A stretch of 64,000 nucleotides of DNA from an uncultured Paracoccaceae bacterium (GCA_947498415.1 CANMKB010000001.1:682001-746000); one strand, 5' to 3'; shown: positions 27,186 to 36,734, numbered from the stretch's first letter. Program-made: numbers and translations. The notes: generated by a model not told the origin, from the sequence alone.

Positions 27186-27758
27186 ATGCTGATTAGCAAC
27201 CCTGCCCAGGCCAAAACACTAGGTGCTGATTTGCGCGCATTGCGCAAAGCGCGGGGTATGACGCTGACAGAATTAGCCGAAGCGTTAGGGCGTTCTGTTG
27301 GTTGGCTAAGCCAAGTGGAGCGGGACATGTCAGAACCTTCAATTTCTGACCTACGGGCCATGGCCAGATGCCTTGAAGTACCAACTTCTATGTTGTTCGC
27401 GCATTCAAGTGCGCCGGTTCAAGAGCAAGGCTACGTTGTCCGGTCTGGGGCACGTCGCCCAATGGGGCCTGGGGAAGAGGGCTTGATCGAAGAGCTACTG
27501 TCGCCCGACCTGACAGATGATTTTGAAATGGTGCATTCCACCTTTCAACCGCATTCTGAAATGCAAGTGCCTGCTCAGCGTCCGACACAAGAAGTAGGCT
27601 ATATGATCTCTGGCAAGCTGGATCTGATTATTGGTGACCGTGAATTTACTGTCGGCCTTGGTGACAGCTTTCGCATTCGAGGCGAACAATACCGATGGGC
27701 AAATCCATACTCTGAACCTGCTGTTGCGATCTGGGTGATCGCACCGCCGGTTTATTGA
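27186..27758 (+). CDS. XRE-family regulator with cupin sensor domain
   Basis: This 190-residue regulator has an N-terminal helix-turn-helix (residues about 10-65, with LRKARGMTLTELAEALGRS and GWLSQVERDMSEPSISDL) and a C-terminal cupin (about 110-185, with EVGYMISGKLDLIIG and FRIRGEQYRWANP). Proteins of this design (PuuR, SutR relatives) sense small metabolites in the cupin pocket. It lies directly upstream of a dimethylglycine-dehydrogenase-like gene, so it probably controls that locus. TGAAAA inverted repeats in its own leader are candidate binding sites. Confidence 0.92.
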   Translation: MLISNPAQAKTLGADLRALRKARGMTLTELAEALGRSVGWLSQVERDMSEPSISDLRAMARCLEVPTSMLFAHSSAPVQEQGYVVRSGARRPMGPGEEGLIEELLSPDLTDDFEMVHSTFQPHSEMQVPAQRPTQEVGYMISGKLDLIIGDREFTVGLGDSFRIRGEQYRWANPYSEPAVAIWVIAPPVY

Positions 27759-27767
27759 GGTGCGTGA

Positions 27768-27780
27768 TGAAATACTTTCA
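27768..27780. promoter_or_regulatory. TGAAA/TTTCA repeat before the first DMGDH-like gene
   Basis: TGAAA (27768-27772) and TTTCA (27776-27780) flank TAC, ten bases after the XRE-cupin stop. The half-site resembles those before the regulator. AGGTG and CACCT lie outside it, so it could also be part of a larger imperfect hairpin. Confidence 0.25.
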
Positions 27781-27872
27781 CACCTCCAACACAGTTTCTC
27801 TCTGCTTCAACCTGAATGCGGAACTCACAAAGCGATCCATAAGTCGCACTCAATACCACCTAGGGAGCTATA

Positions 27873-30317
27873 ATGTCTGATTTCCCCACATCCGCACGCG
27901 TCGTCATCATTGGCGGTGGCGCAATCGGTGTTTCCACGTTGTATCATTTGGCCAAAGCAGGCTGGACTGATTGTGTGCTGCTTGAAAAGAATGAGTTGAC
28001 CGCAGGTTCAACTTGGCACGCAGCTGGCAACTGCCCTAACTTCTCGGCGTCATGGGCTGTGATGAACATGCAGCGTTACTCGCTGGAAATGTATCGCACC
28101 CTGGCGGATGACGTTGATTACCCGATGAACTATCACGTCACCGGTGCCCTACGTTTGGGTCACACCAAAGAGCGTATGAAAGAATTTGAGCGCGTAGCCT
28201 CCATGGCCCGTTATCAAGGTCTTGAGATGGACATGATGACACCGAAGGAAGCGTTGGAGTACTATCCGTTCATGGAGACCCATGATCTGGAAGGTGTTCT
28301 GTGGGATCCTTTGGATGGCGACATTGACCCAGCCCAGTTGACACAGGCCCTTGCGAAAGGTGCGCGCGACTTGGGTGCTAACATTCAGCGTTTTTGCCCA
28401 GCGACTGGCGTGTCTCGTGAGAATGACGAATGGATTGTTCACACCGATAAAGGCGATATCAAATGTGAATTCGTCGTGAACTGTGCAGGCTACTACGCCA
28501 AGCGCGTGGGTGAGTGGTTCAAACCATTCGGTGGCCGCGATGTGCCTTTGACAGTTATGTCTCACCAGTACTTCCTGACTGAAGAAATTCCTGAAATCGA
28601 AGCGTGGACAAAAGAGAACGGTCGCAAGCTGCCAATGGTTCGCGACGTGGACAGCTCTTACTACCTGCGTCAAGACAAGCATGGCCTGAACCTCGGCCCA
28701 TACGAGCGGAACTGTAAAGCGCACTGGGTCACCAAAGAAGACCCTATGCCTCAGGACTTCTCATTCCAGTTGTACCCTGACGATTTGGATCGTTTGGAAT
28801 GGTACATCGAAGACGCGATGGGCCGCGTTCCATTGTTGGGCACATCTGGTGTTGGTCGTGTCATCAATGGCCCGATCCCTTATGCACCTGATGGCCTTCC
28901 GCTTATGGGCCCAATGCCAGGCGTTAAGAATGCATTTGAAGCGCACAGCTTTACGTTTGGTATCGTGCAAGCCGGTGGCGCCGGTAAAGTTATGGCTGAG
29001 TGGATCACCGAAGGTGAAACCGAGTGGGATATGTGGGCTGTGGACAGCCGTCGTTACACAGAACACGCCGACTTTGATTTCTGCCTGAACAAAGCCCTAG
29101 AAACCTACGGCCACGAATACGCGATGCATTTCCCGCATCACGAATGGCCAGCTGCGCGGGATAAGAAATTGTCTCCAAACCACGACCGCCTTGTTGCGGA
29201 TGGCGGCCAGATGGGGGCCTACAACGGTTGGGAACGTGCGAACTGGTTTGCAAAAGAAGGTGACGACACTTCTGAAGCCGCAACTGAAACTTGGGACCGT
29301 AACGGCCCTTGGGCTGTGCGCGTGAAGGAAGAAGTCGAAGCGGTACGTGATGGCGTTGGCATCATCGATATGTGCGGTTTCTCTCGCTATACTCTGAAGG
29401 GCGAAGGCGCTGCAGAATGGCTGCGCACACAGGTTGCAGGGGCACTGCCTAAAGTGGGCCGTATGAACCTTGTATACTTCTCTGACAAACGTGGTCGTAT
29501 CGTGACTGAGATGTCTTGCATCCGTCATGGTGATGATGATTTCACTTTGATGACAGCCGCAGTGGCACAATGGCATGACTTTGAACTGCTATGGCGCAAC
29601 CTGCCAGCAGGCCTAGAGCTGGCGGATGTGTCTAAAGAGTGGACATCTATGCTGGTCACAGGTCCGAAATCACGCGAGTTGTTCGCAGGTATTTCAGACG
29701 CTGACCTGTCGTTGACTTGGTTGAGCCTGCAGAACGCGACAGTCGCTGGCAAAGACGCGATCATGGCACGTGTTTCCTTTGTGGGTGAACTGGGCTGGGA
29801 AGTGCACGTTGCAACGTCTGACGCAGCCGAAGTTTACGCAGCAATCCGCGAAGCGGACGCAACGCCATTTGGTATGTTCGCACTTGATTCCATGCGGATC
29901 GAAAAAGGTTACCGTACTTGGAAAGGTGATCTGTCAACGGATTACACAATGCTCGAAGGCGGCCTTGGTCGTTTTGCCAAACTGACAAAAGAGCAAGATT
30001 TCCCTGGTAAAGCTGCTTTGCAAGCCGAAGCCGAAGCAGGCTCTAAGAAGGGCTTTGTGACCTTGATCGTGGATGCTGGCGATGCAGATGCACCGTATAT
30101 GTCCACTGTCTTTAAGGATGGGGAAGTTGTTGGTGAAACAACATCAGGCAACTATGGTTATCGTGTTAACAAATCTATTGCCTTGGGTGTCGTTCGTGCA
30201 GATCTGACCGCGCCGGGTACCGAGCTAGAAATCGAGATCTTTGGTGAGCGCCGCAAAGCGGTTGTGCAAGAAGACGCACCACTTTGGGATCCAGCAAACG
30301 AGCGGTTACGCGCATGA
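27873..30317 (+). CDS. Dimethylglycine/sarcosine dehydrogenase-like flavoprotein (DAO-GcvT), copy 1
   Basis: This 814-residue enzyme has an N-terminal DAO domain (VVIIGGGAIGVSTLYHL at residues 9-25, then AGSTWHAAG where DMGDH relatives attach FAD covalently to His), an FAO_M linker, and a GcvT aminomethyltransferase-like half from about residue 430. Such enzymes oxidise an N-methyl group and pass the one-carbon unit to tetrahydrofolate. The exact substrate is not readable; dimethylglycine, sarcosine or another N-methyl compound are options. AGGGAG precedes the ATG. Its stop overlaps the AraC regulator start (ATGA). Confidence 0.87.
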   Translation: MSDFPTSARVVIIGGGAIGVSTLYHLAKAGWTDCVLLEKNELTAGSTWHAAGNCPNFSASWAVMNMQRYSLEMYRTLADDVDYPMNYHVTGALRLGHTKERMKEFERVASMARYQGLEMDMMTPKEALEYYPFMETHDLEGVLWDPLDGDIDPAQLTQALAKGARDLGANIQRFCPATGVSRENDEWIVHTDKGDIKCEFVVNCAGYYAKRVGEWFKPFGGRDVPLTVMSHQYFLTEEIPEIEAWTKENGRKLPMVRDVDSSYYLRQDKHGLNLGPYERNCKAHWVTKEDPMPQDFSFQLYPDDLDRLEWYIEDAMGRVPLLGTSGVGRVINGPIPYAPDGLPLMGPMPGVKNAFEAHSFTFGIVQAGGAGKVMAEWITEGETEWDMWAVDSRRYTEHADFDFCLNKALETYGHEYAMHFPHHEWPAARDKKLSPNHDRLVADGGQMGAYNGWERANWFAKEGDDTSEAATETWDRNGPWAVRVKEEVEAVRDGVGIIDMCGFSRYTLKGEGAAEWLRTQVAGALPKVGRMNLVYFSDKRGRIVTEMSCIRHGDDDFTLMTAAVAQWHDFELLWRNLPAGLELADVSKEWTSMLVTGPKSRELFAGISDADLSLTWLSLQNATVAGKDAIMARVSFVGELGWEVHVATSDAAEVYAAIREADATPFGMFALDSMRIEKGYRTWKGDLSTDYTMLEGGLGRFAKLTKEQDFPGKAALQAEAEAGSKKGFVTLIVDAGDADAPYMSTVFKDGEVVGETTSGNYGYRVNKSIALGVVRADLTAPGTELEIEIFGERRKAVVQEDAPLWDPANERLRA

Positions 30318-31294
30318 GCGATCGTCCAGAGAAAAAGAACTGGCATGTAGATGTCATCGTTGCCGACGGCTTTGTGATGACAGAACTGGCTGCGGTGGTG
30401 GATACCTTGCGTATCGCCAACCGTGTCAGCGCCTTGCCCCCTTTTTCCTGGACGTACCGCGCAAAAGAAGCGGGCTTCGTGGCGTCTAGCTGCGAAGCCC
30501 TCGTCAAAACAGAGGCATTTGAAAGCCGTCCTTCGGCTGATTATGCCTTTGTCATTGGCAACTCGAACCCTGACAATGCAGCCTTGTCCTTAGGGTCAAC
30601 CATTTCTTCCTACACTAGTCGTCAGGCCCAGGTTTTCCTTTTGGCTGAAGCGGCAAGCCGATATATCAAAGACAGCGGCGTGGATGCGTCTGGCTTTACA
30701 ACCCACTGGGAAAACGCAGAATTTTTGCGTGAACGTTCACGTGGGTTTGAGCCGAACAATGCAATTGCCACCCAAAACGGGGGCGTTTTTACCTGTGCGG
30801 GGATGGGCACCACCGTTGATGTGACTCTTGCGCTGATCGGCCAACATGTGTCGTCCGCGACAAAGCTTACCGTTGCAAATATTTTGCTACACGACAAAAT
30901 CCGTGATTTCTCGACACAGCAGCCCTTTTCAGGGGCAAAAGGCACAAGCACCGGCGATCGTGAATTGGATCAATGCATCGAGATCATGCAAGCCAACTTT
31001 GAAGATCCGATTCCAATTGGTGAACTGGTGGCTGTCATGGGGATGTCGAACCGTTCCCTAGAACGTAAATTTCGGACCTATCTAGGCACCACGCCAAATA
31101 CCTTTTATCGCGAATTGCGTCTGGCTAAGGCCAACAACCTTCTTTTGAACACGACAATGAGTGTTCGGGAAGTGGGTCTGGCCTGCGGATTTTCTAACGG
31201 TTTTTCAGGTCTGTATAAAAGCGTTTATGGCATCACGCCACTTGCGTTGCGCAAACAGCGACGCGCGGGGCAAGTGACCTTGAATGACGAGTAA
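30314..31294 (+). CDS. GlxA/GbdR-like AraC-family regulator
   Basis: This 326-residue regulator has an N-terminal DJ-1/PfpI-like domain (about residues 15-180; TEDLAAVVDTLRIANRVS-like opening, VFTCAGMGTTVDVTLALIG end) and a C-terminal AraC double helix-turn-helix (LVAVMGMSNRSLERKF, then VGLACGFSNGFSGLYKSVYG). This is the design of GbdR and CdhR, which turn on glycine betaine and carnitine catabolism in Pseudomonas. Its position between two DMGDH-like genes, coupled by ATGA to the first, supports a similar job here. The usual Cys of PfpI proteases is not expected to be active. Confidence 0.9.
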   Translation: MSDRPEKKNWHVDVIVADGFVMTELAAVVDTLRIANRVSALPPFSWTYRAKEAGFVASSCEALVKTEAFESRPSADYAFVIGNSNPDNAALSLGSTISSYTSRQAQVFLLAEAASRYIKDSGVDASGFTTHWENAEFLRERSRGFEPNNAIATQNGGVFTCAGMGTTVDVTLALIGQHVSSATKLTVANILLHDKIRDFSTQQPFSGAKGTSTGDRELDQCIEIMQANFEDPIPIGELVAVMGMSNRSLERKFRTYLGTTPNTFYRELRLAKANNLLLNTTMSVREVGLACGFSNGFSGLYKSVYGITPLALRKQRRAGQVTLNDE

Positions 31295-31415
31295 TTCGAC
31301 AAGCCCTTGATTGGGCTTGGGTGCAATTTCCGCCAACGCTGACGCTTTTCACACATCATGTTTAAGGGACCAGTGGCATCCTATTCGGAAGACGGCTCTT
31401 TCGGAGATTCTACTT

Positions 31416-33866
31416 ATGTCCACTATCCCTTCCAAAGCCCGCGTTGTTATCGTTGGTGGCGGCGTTATCGGTTGTTCTATTGCCTATCACCTTGCCAAAA
31501 AAGGCTGGGATGACATCGTGCTGCTTGAGCGTAAGCAATTGACTTCTGGCACCACCTGGCACGCAGCTGGTTTGATTGCACAACTTCGTGCAACCAAAAA
31601 CATGACCAAGCTCGCGAAGTACTCGCAAGAGCTTTATGGCACTTTGGAAGAAGAGACAGGTGTTGCAACCGGCTTTAAGCGCAACGGTTCGATCACAGTT
31701 GCTCTGACCGAAGAGCGCAAGGAAGAGATTTATCGCCAGGCCGCGATGGCACGTGCGTTTGGGGTCGAAGTTGAAGAGATTTCCAACGAACGCGTGCAAG
31801 AGCTTTACCCACACATCAACCTCGAAGGCGTTAAGGGGGCGGTCTATCTGCCTTTGGATGGTCAGGGTGATCCAGCAAACATCGCTTTGGCTTTGGCCAA
31901 AGGCGCCAAGCAAAACGGCGCGTTGATTAAAGAGCGCACTAAGGTCACCGGGTTTGTGAAAGATGACCGCAAAGTCACTGGTGTGACTTGGGAATCTGAT
32001 GATGGCTCAGAGTCTGGCACCATCGACTGCGACATGGTTGTGAACTGTGGTGGTATGTGGGGCCAAGAGGTTGGCAAGATGGCTGGTGTAAACGTGCCTT
32101 TGCAGGCGTGTGAACATTTCTACATCGTCACAGAAAACATCGAAGGCCTGCCACAGCTGCCAGTTTTGCGTGTGCCTGACGAATACGCTTACTACAAAGA
32201 AGACGCGGGCAAGATGCTGCTTGGTGCGTTTGAGCCAGAAGCCAAGCCATGGGCCGTTGACGGAATTCCGTCAGACTTCGAATTCGACCAGCTTCCTGAA
32301 GACTTTGATCACTTTGAGCCGATCCTAGAGATGGCTGTTGATCGTCTCCCGATGTTGGCCGAGGCAGGCATTCATACGTTCTTTAACGGGCCCGAATCCT
32401 TTACCCCAGACGATGCGTATCACCTTGGCCTTGCGCCAGAGATGGATAACTTCTGGGTGGCCGCAGGCTTTAACTCTATCGGTATTCAATCTGCGGGTGG
32501 CGCTGGTATGGCGCTGGCAGAATGGATGGACACAGGCGAACGACCATTCGATCTTGGCGATGTGGACATCGCGCGGATGCAGCCCTTCCAGGGCAATAAA
32601 AAGTACCTAGAGGAACGCTCACGCGAGACCTTGGGCCTTTTGTTCAAAGACCACTTCCCGTTCAAGCAAAAGGAGACTGCGCGCGGTGTGCGTCGTTCTC
32701 CGCTGCACCATGAGTTCATGGCGAACGGTGCAGTTATGGGTGAATTCTCTGGCTGGGAGCGTCCAAACTGGATCGCCGACAAAGGCCAGAAAGCCGAGTA
32801 TGAATACAGCTGGAAGCGCCAAAACTTCTTTGACAACGTCGCACGTGAACACAATGCACTGCGCACCAATGTTGGCATGTATGACATGTCGTCCTTTGGT
32901 AAAATTCGCGTCGAAGGCCCAGATGCCACCAAGTTCATGAACTATGTAGGCGGCGGTCAATACGATGTGCCGGTTGGCAAAATCGTGTATACGCAGTTCT
33001 TGAACCGCACTGGGGGTATCGAGGCCGACGTCACCGTTACGCGCTTGTCCGAAACAGCCTATTTGGTGGTGACACCAGCCGCGACACGTCAGGCCGACCA
33101 GACTTGGATGATGCGCAACAAGCGTGATTTCAATGTGGTGATCACTGATGTGACCGCTGGCGAAGCCGTTCTTGCGGTTATGGGTCCAAACTCTCGTAAA
33201 TTGTTGCAGATGGTTTCCCCGAATGACTTCTCTAACGAAGTGAACCCATTCGGTACGGCACAGGAAATCGAGCTGGGCATGGGCCTCGCGCGGGTGCACC
33301 GTGTGACCTACGTTGGTGAGCTGGGTTGGGAAGTTTACGTTTCCTCTGACATGGCAGGCCACGCGTTCGAAACATTGATGGAAGCCGGTCAGGATCTTGA
33401 TCTAAAGCTTTGCGGCATGCACATGATGGATACGGCACGTATCGAAAAGGGCTATCGCCACTTTGGCCACGATATCACATGCGAAGATCACGTGATCGAC
33501 GCGGGCCTAGGCTTTGCCGTAAAGGTCGACAAGCCAGACTTTATTGGCCGCGAAGCTGTAATTAAGCGCAAGGAAATTGGGCCTCAGAACCGTTTGCTGC
33601 AGTTCAAGCTGACCGATTCAGAGCCGCTTTTGTACCATAACGAACCAATCCTGCGGGACGGTGAAGTTGTTGGTTACCTCACATCTGGTTCTTATGGACA
33701 CCACTTGGGCGCCGCGATTGGCCTGGGCTACGTCCCAAGTGCAGGTGAAAAAGCGGCAGATGTTCTAGCCTCTACTTACGAAATCGATGTGATGGGCACC
33801 CGTGTTCGCGCTGAGGCTTCGTTGAAACCAATGTACGACCCGACCTCTGAACGCGTAAAAGCCTAA
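31416..33866 (+). CDS. Dimethylglycine/sarcosine dehydrogenase-like flavoprotein (DAO-GcvT), copy 2
   Basis: This 816-residue paralogue of the 27873 gene keeps VVIVGGGVIGCSIAYHL, SGTTWHAAG with the FAD-linking His, the FAO_M linker and a full GcvT half (FLNRTGGIEADVTVTRL, GELGWEVYVSSDMA, ARIEKGYRHFGHDI). The two copies differ after the shared GTWHAAG region (GLIAQLRATKNM here, GNCPNFSASWAV in copy 1), so they probably take different substrates, for example dimethylglycine and sarcosine. GGAG lies 9 bases before the ATG. A 121-base gap with an AAGCCC/GGGCTT hairpin (31301-31318) separates it from the regulator. A terminator follows. Confidence 0.88.
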   Translation: MSTIPSKARVVIVGGGVIGCSIAYHLAKKGWDDIVLLERKQLTSGTTWHAAGLIAQLRATKNMTKLAKYSQELYGTLEEETGVATGFKRNGSITVALTEERKEEIYRQAAMARAFGVEVEEISNERVQELYPHINLEGVKGAVYLPLDGQGDPANIALALAKGAKQNGALIKERTKVTGFVKDDRKVTGVTWESDDGSESGTIDCDMVVNCGGMWGQEVGKMAGVNVPLQACEHFYIVTENIEGLPQLPVLRVPDEYAYYKEDAGKMLLGAFEPEAKPWAVDGIPSDFEFDQLPEDFDHFEPILEMAVDRLPMLAEAGIHTFFNGPESFTPDDAYHLGLAPEMDNFWVAAGFNSIGIQSAGGAGMALAEWMDTGERPFDLGDVDIARMQPFQGNKKYLEERSRETLGLLFKDHFPFKQKETARGVRRSPLHHEFMANGAVMGEFSGWERPNWIADKGQKAEYEYSWKRQNFFDNVAREHNALRTNVGMYDMSSFGKIRVEGPDATKFMNYVGGGQYDVPVGKIVYTQFLNRTGGIEADVTVTRLSETAYLVVTPAATRQADQTWMMRNKRDFNVVITDVTAGEAVLAVMGPNSRKLLQMVSPNDFSNEVNPFGTAQEIELGMGLARVHRVTYVGELGWEVYVSSDMAGHAFETLMEAGQDLDLKLCGMHMMDTARIEKGYRHFGHDITCEDHVIDAGLGFAVKVDKPDFIGREAVIKRKEIGPQNRLLQFKLTDSEPLLYHNEPILRDGEVVGYLTSGSYGHHLGAAIGLGYVPSAGEKAADVLASTYEIDVMGTRVRAEASLKPMYDPTSERVKA

Positions 33867-33882
33867 TTTACGCAGTCGGACC

Positions 33883-33930
33883 ACGGCCACCAAAACGTGC
33901 TTCCCCTTTGCACATTCTGGTGGCCGTTTC
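33883..33930 (+). terminator. Terminator of the DMGDH locus
   Basis: ACGGCCACCA (33883-33892) pairs with TGGTGGCCGT (33918-33927), enclosing a small GTGC/GCAC stem, with TTTC following. It lies between this locus and the convergent small secreted protein gene. Confidence 0.7.
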
Positions 33931-33934
33931 TAAT

Positions 33935-34255
33935 TCACGACCGCATGGGTCCTTCGGGGCGATAGCGGTCCATCACCTCGTCAAGCAGGTCGTTGGTGAT
34001 TTCCGGATTGGCGGATTGAAGGCAAGGCAGCAAAATAGACTTGTTCATATGCTGCCGTGCACCGCTCGGATTGTGATTTCGATCGGGGCGTACGTTACTG
34101 AAACATTCGACAAATTCAGTCTCTGTTACACCTAAATCCTGTGAAATCTGATCTGTTGGGCGTTTGCCGTTCGCGGCATGTGTCTCTGACGTCGCAACGC
34201 TTGCCAGGCTTAGACCGCCAAGAACCAAAATCGCGACATATGGTAGAATTTTCAT
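33935..34255 (-). CDS. Small secreted protein of unknown function
   Basis: I do not recognise this 106-residue protein. It has a signal peptide (residues 1-27, core YVAILVLGGLSLASVA, likely cut at THA before ANG). The mature part has TDQISQDLGVTETEFVECF, two cysteines about 35 residues apart that could form a disulfide in the periplasm, and a basic, Pro-rich tail. The ATG at 34255 has AGGAGA seven bases upstream. It is alone on the minus strand, divergent from rarD. Confidence 0.7.
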   Translation of the reverse strand: MKILPYVAILVLGGLSLASVATSETHAANGKRPTDQISQDLGVTETEFVECFSNVRPDRNHNPSGARQHMNKSILLPCLQSANPEITNDLLDEVMDRYRPEGPMRS

Positions 34256-34393
34256 CGGGTCATCTCCTGCTTGTTTCAAAGGTATTACGGAGTGATCAGA
34301 AAATTCCGTCGTGATGATCACAAAAAATCATGGGCTTGGGGGGTGGCTAAGTGCGTGGTCTCAGGGAAAGGTGGCGCACATGGAGGCTGCATT

Positions 34394-35293
34394 ATGAGCC
34401 AAGAGAAATCACAACGTGACCAAGATACACCCGCCGGCCTGATGCTGGCGATTTCAGCCTATGGCTTATGGGGGTTCTTGCCTCTGTACATGAAGGCGCT
34501 GTCTCATGTGTCAGCGGCTGAAATTGTTGCGCATCGTGTGATTTGGTCGATCCCAATTGCAGCTCTTGTTTTGATTGTCATGCGCAGAACCAGCGCTTTG
34601 CGCGATGCGTTCAGAAACCCGCAGATGTTAAAGATGGCTTGCCTGACAGCCGCTTTGATATCGGTAAATTGGGGCATCTACGTCTATTCCATCGCCATCG
34701 ATCGCGTGGCAGATGCCGCGCTTGGTTACTATATCAACCCGCTGTTTTCGATGTTCCTTGGTGCCGTTCTTCTTGGAGAGCGTCCTACCGGTGCCCAAAA
34801 GGTGGCTATCGGACTTGCTGCAAGCGCTGTGCTGCTGCTGTTCGTGATGGCACCGACACCACCTTGGGTGCCGCTTGGATTGACGCTCAGCTGGGGGTTT
34901 TACGCCTATTTTAAAAAGTCACTTCCGATTGGGCCAAACCAAGGCTTCTTGCTGGAAGTGTTGATCCTATCGGTGCCCGCGCTGGGCTATGCGGTGTATC
35001 TGGCGGCCAATGGCACCGGCGCGTTTTTGGGCCAATCTACAGATACCTTGCTATTGCTTGGGTGCGGGGTCGTCACCTCGGTGCCTTTGATGCTTTACGC
35101 AAATGGGGCAAAGCGCATCCGATTATCAACAGCAGGTATTTTGCAGTACATCGCGCCAACTCTGATCTTTATTTTTGCTGTCTTTGCTTTTGGAGAAGAA
35201 ATCGATCTTGGCCGTAAGATTGCCTTCCCGATGATCTGGATGGCGCTGGTAATCTATTCCGTCTCAATGGTGCGCGAAATGCGCCGCGCCTAA
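34394..35293 (+). CDS. rarD: RarD-type EamA transporter
   Basis: This 299-residue membrane protein has about ten hydrophobic segments in the two-repeat EamA (drug/metabolite transporter) layout. The opening GLMLAISAYGLWGFLPLYMKAL and the EIVAHRVIWSIP segment are characteristic of the RarD subgroup, once linked to chloramphenicol resistance but without an agreed natural substrate. TGGAGG precedes the ATG at 34394. It ends 37 bases before the pseudouridine synthase gene and could share its transcript. Confidence 0.9.
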   Translation: MSQEKSQRDQDTPAGLMLAISAYGLWGFLPLYMKALSHVSAAEIVAHRVIWSIPIAALVLIVMRRTSALRDAFRNPQMLKMACLTAALISVNWGIYVYSIAIDRVADAALGYYINPLFSMFLGAVLLGERPTGAQKVAIGLAASAVLLLFVMAPTPPWVPLGLTLSWGFYAYFKKSLPIGPNQGFLLEVLILSVPALGYAVYLAANGTGAFLGQSTDTLLLLGCGVVTSVPLMLYANGAKRIRLSTAGILQYIAPTLIFIFAVFAFGEEIDLGRKIAFPMIWMALVIYSVSMVREMRRA

Positions 35294-35330
35294 GCTTGCT
35301 GCAAAGCTCTCTACGGGCTATGCAGCGCCC

Positions 35331-35984
35331 ATGGCTGACATTACCCCGTATAACCCGCCCAGCGATCCACTCGATATCTTGCATGAAGATAGCGACATCA
35401 TCGTCGTCAACAAACCCGCTGGATTGCTGTCTGTGCCGGGTCGCGGAGAGCACCTTGCAGATTGCTTGATTTCACGGGTGCAAGTCGCGTTTCCACAGGC
35501 TTTGCTTGTGCATCGTTTGGATCGGGATACGTCGGGCATTATCGTGTTCGCCCAAACATCACATGCGCAACGCAGCCTTTCGATGCAATTTGAAAAACGT
35601 ACTACCAAAAAGTCCTACATTGCGCGTGTTTCAGGTAAGTTAGAGCCTAAAACAGGCACTGTAGATTTGCCGTTGATTGTTGATTGGCCCAACCGACCAC
35701 TTCAAAAGGTGTGTCATGAAACAGGTAAAGTCGCGATCACCGATTGGCGTGTTTTAAAACAGTCAGAGGAAGAAAGCCGCGTCCGTTTGACGCCAAAAAC
35801 CGGGCGAAGCCACCAGTTGCGTGTCCATATGCTCGCGCTCGGGCACGTCATCTTGGGCGACCCTCTTTATGCAACTGGCAAAGCTTTGGCCCATCCGCGT
35901 CTGATGCTGCACTCCGAAGAGTTGCGTATCAATCATCCGGAAAGTGGCAAAGGGATGAGTTTCAGAGCCAAAGCGAATTTCTGA
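35331..35984 (+). CDS. RluA-family RNA pseudouridine synthase
   Basis: This 217-residue enzyme isomerises uridine to pseudouridine in structured RNA. The catalytic Asp is in HRLDRDTSGIIVFA (about residues 65-78). NKPAGLLSVPG near residue 26 and GRSHQLRVHMLALGH near residue 165 are the other family motifs. There is no S4 domain, as in RluA itself, which modifies 23S rRNA and some tRNAs; TruC is an alternative. Target sites cannot be told from the sequence. It lies 75 bases before the peroxiredoxin gene. Confidence 0.9.
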   Translation: MADITPYNPPSDPLDILHEDSDIIVVNKPAGLLSVPGRGEHLADCLISRVQVAFPQALLVHRLDRDTSGIIVFAQTSHAQRSLSMQFEKRTTKKSYIARVSGKLEPKTGTVDLPLIVDWPNRPLQKVCHETGKVAITDWRVLKQSEEESRVRLTPKTGRSHQLRVHMLALGHVILGDPLYATGKALAHPRLMLHSEELRINHPESGKGMSFRAKANF

Positions 35985-36059
35985 TCCCTTGACCTTCCCT
36001 TGAAAGAGGTCTCTGCTACGCACAATATCAGAGATATCACAACCATTAGGGAGACAATC

Positions 36060-36710
36060 ATGGGACTCAGAATTAACGACGTCGTACCTGATTTCACAGC
36101 AGAAACAGACCAAGGCACAATTTCCTTCCATGACTGGATTGGCGATTCTTGGGCAATCCTATTTTCGCATCCCAAAGACTTCACACCGGTTTGCACCACA
36201 GAGTTTTCTGCGGTGGCGCAGCTTGCTGATGAATGGGAAAACCGTGGTACAAAAGTGATCGGCGTATCTGTCGATGGTGTCGAGGATCACAAGAAATGGA
36301 AAAATGACATCGAGCAATACGGAAATGCCAAAGCAGGCTTTCCCATCATCGCAGACGCGGGTTTGGCTGTGTCAAAGCTGTTTGATATGCTTCCTGCAGA
36401 GGCTTACTTGCCAGATGGCCGCACCCCTGCGGACAGCGCCACAGTGCGTTCTGTATTCATTATTGGCCCAGACAAACAGCTCAAGCTATCGATGACCTAC
36501 CCCATGACAGTTGGCCGTAACTTCGCAGAAATATTGCGGGCGCTCGACGGTTTACAAATGTCTGGCAAGGGCGTCGCCACACCTGCAAACTGGGTGCCAG
36601 GCGAGGATGTCATCATTCCGCCGGCGGTTTCAAACGAAGATGCCAAAGCCAAATTTGGCGAGTTTGAAACTATTTTTCCATACCTGCGGAAAACTAAGGC
36701 GCCAAGATAG
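36060..36710 (+). CDS. 1-Cys peroxiredoxin (PRDX6 type)
   Basis: This 216-residue peroxidase reduces hydrogen peroxide and alkyl hydroperoxides. The only cysteine is the peroxidatic Cys45 in FTPVCTTEF, so it cannot form the intramolecular or intersubunit disulfide of 2-Cys enzymes and needs an outside thiol. The long C-terminal arm (GVATPANWVPGEDVIIPP) is typical of the Prx6 subfamily. AGGGAGA precedes the ATG. A terminator follows at 36735. Confidence 0.92.
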   Translation: MGLRINDVVPDFTAETDQGTISFHDWIGDSWAILFSHPKDFTPVCTTEFSAVAQLADEWENRGTKVIGVSVDGVEDHKKWKNDIEQYGNAKAGFPIIADAGLAVSKLFDMLPAEAYLPDGRTPADSATVRSVFIIGPDKQLKLSMTYPMTVGRNFAEILRALDGLQMSGKGVATPANWVPGEDVIIPPAVSNEDAKAKFGEFETIFPYLRKTKAPR

Positions 36711-36734
36711 AGAAACAGTCTTCTTAAACGTATG

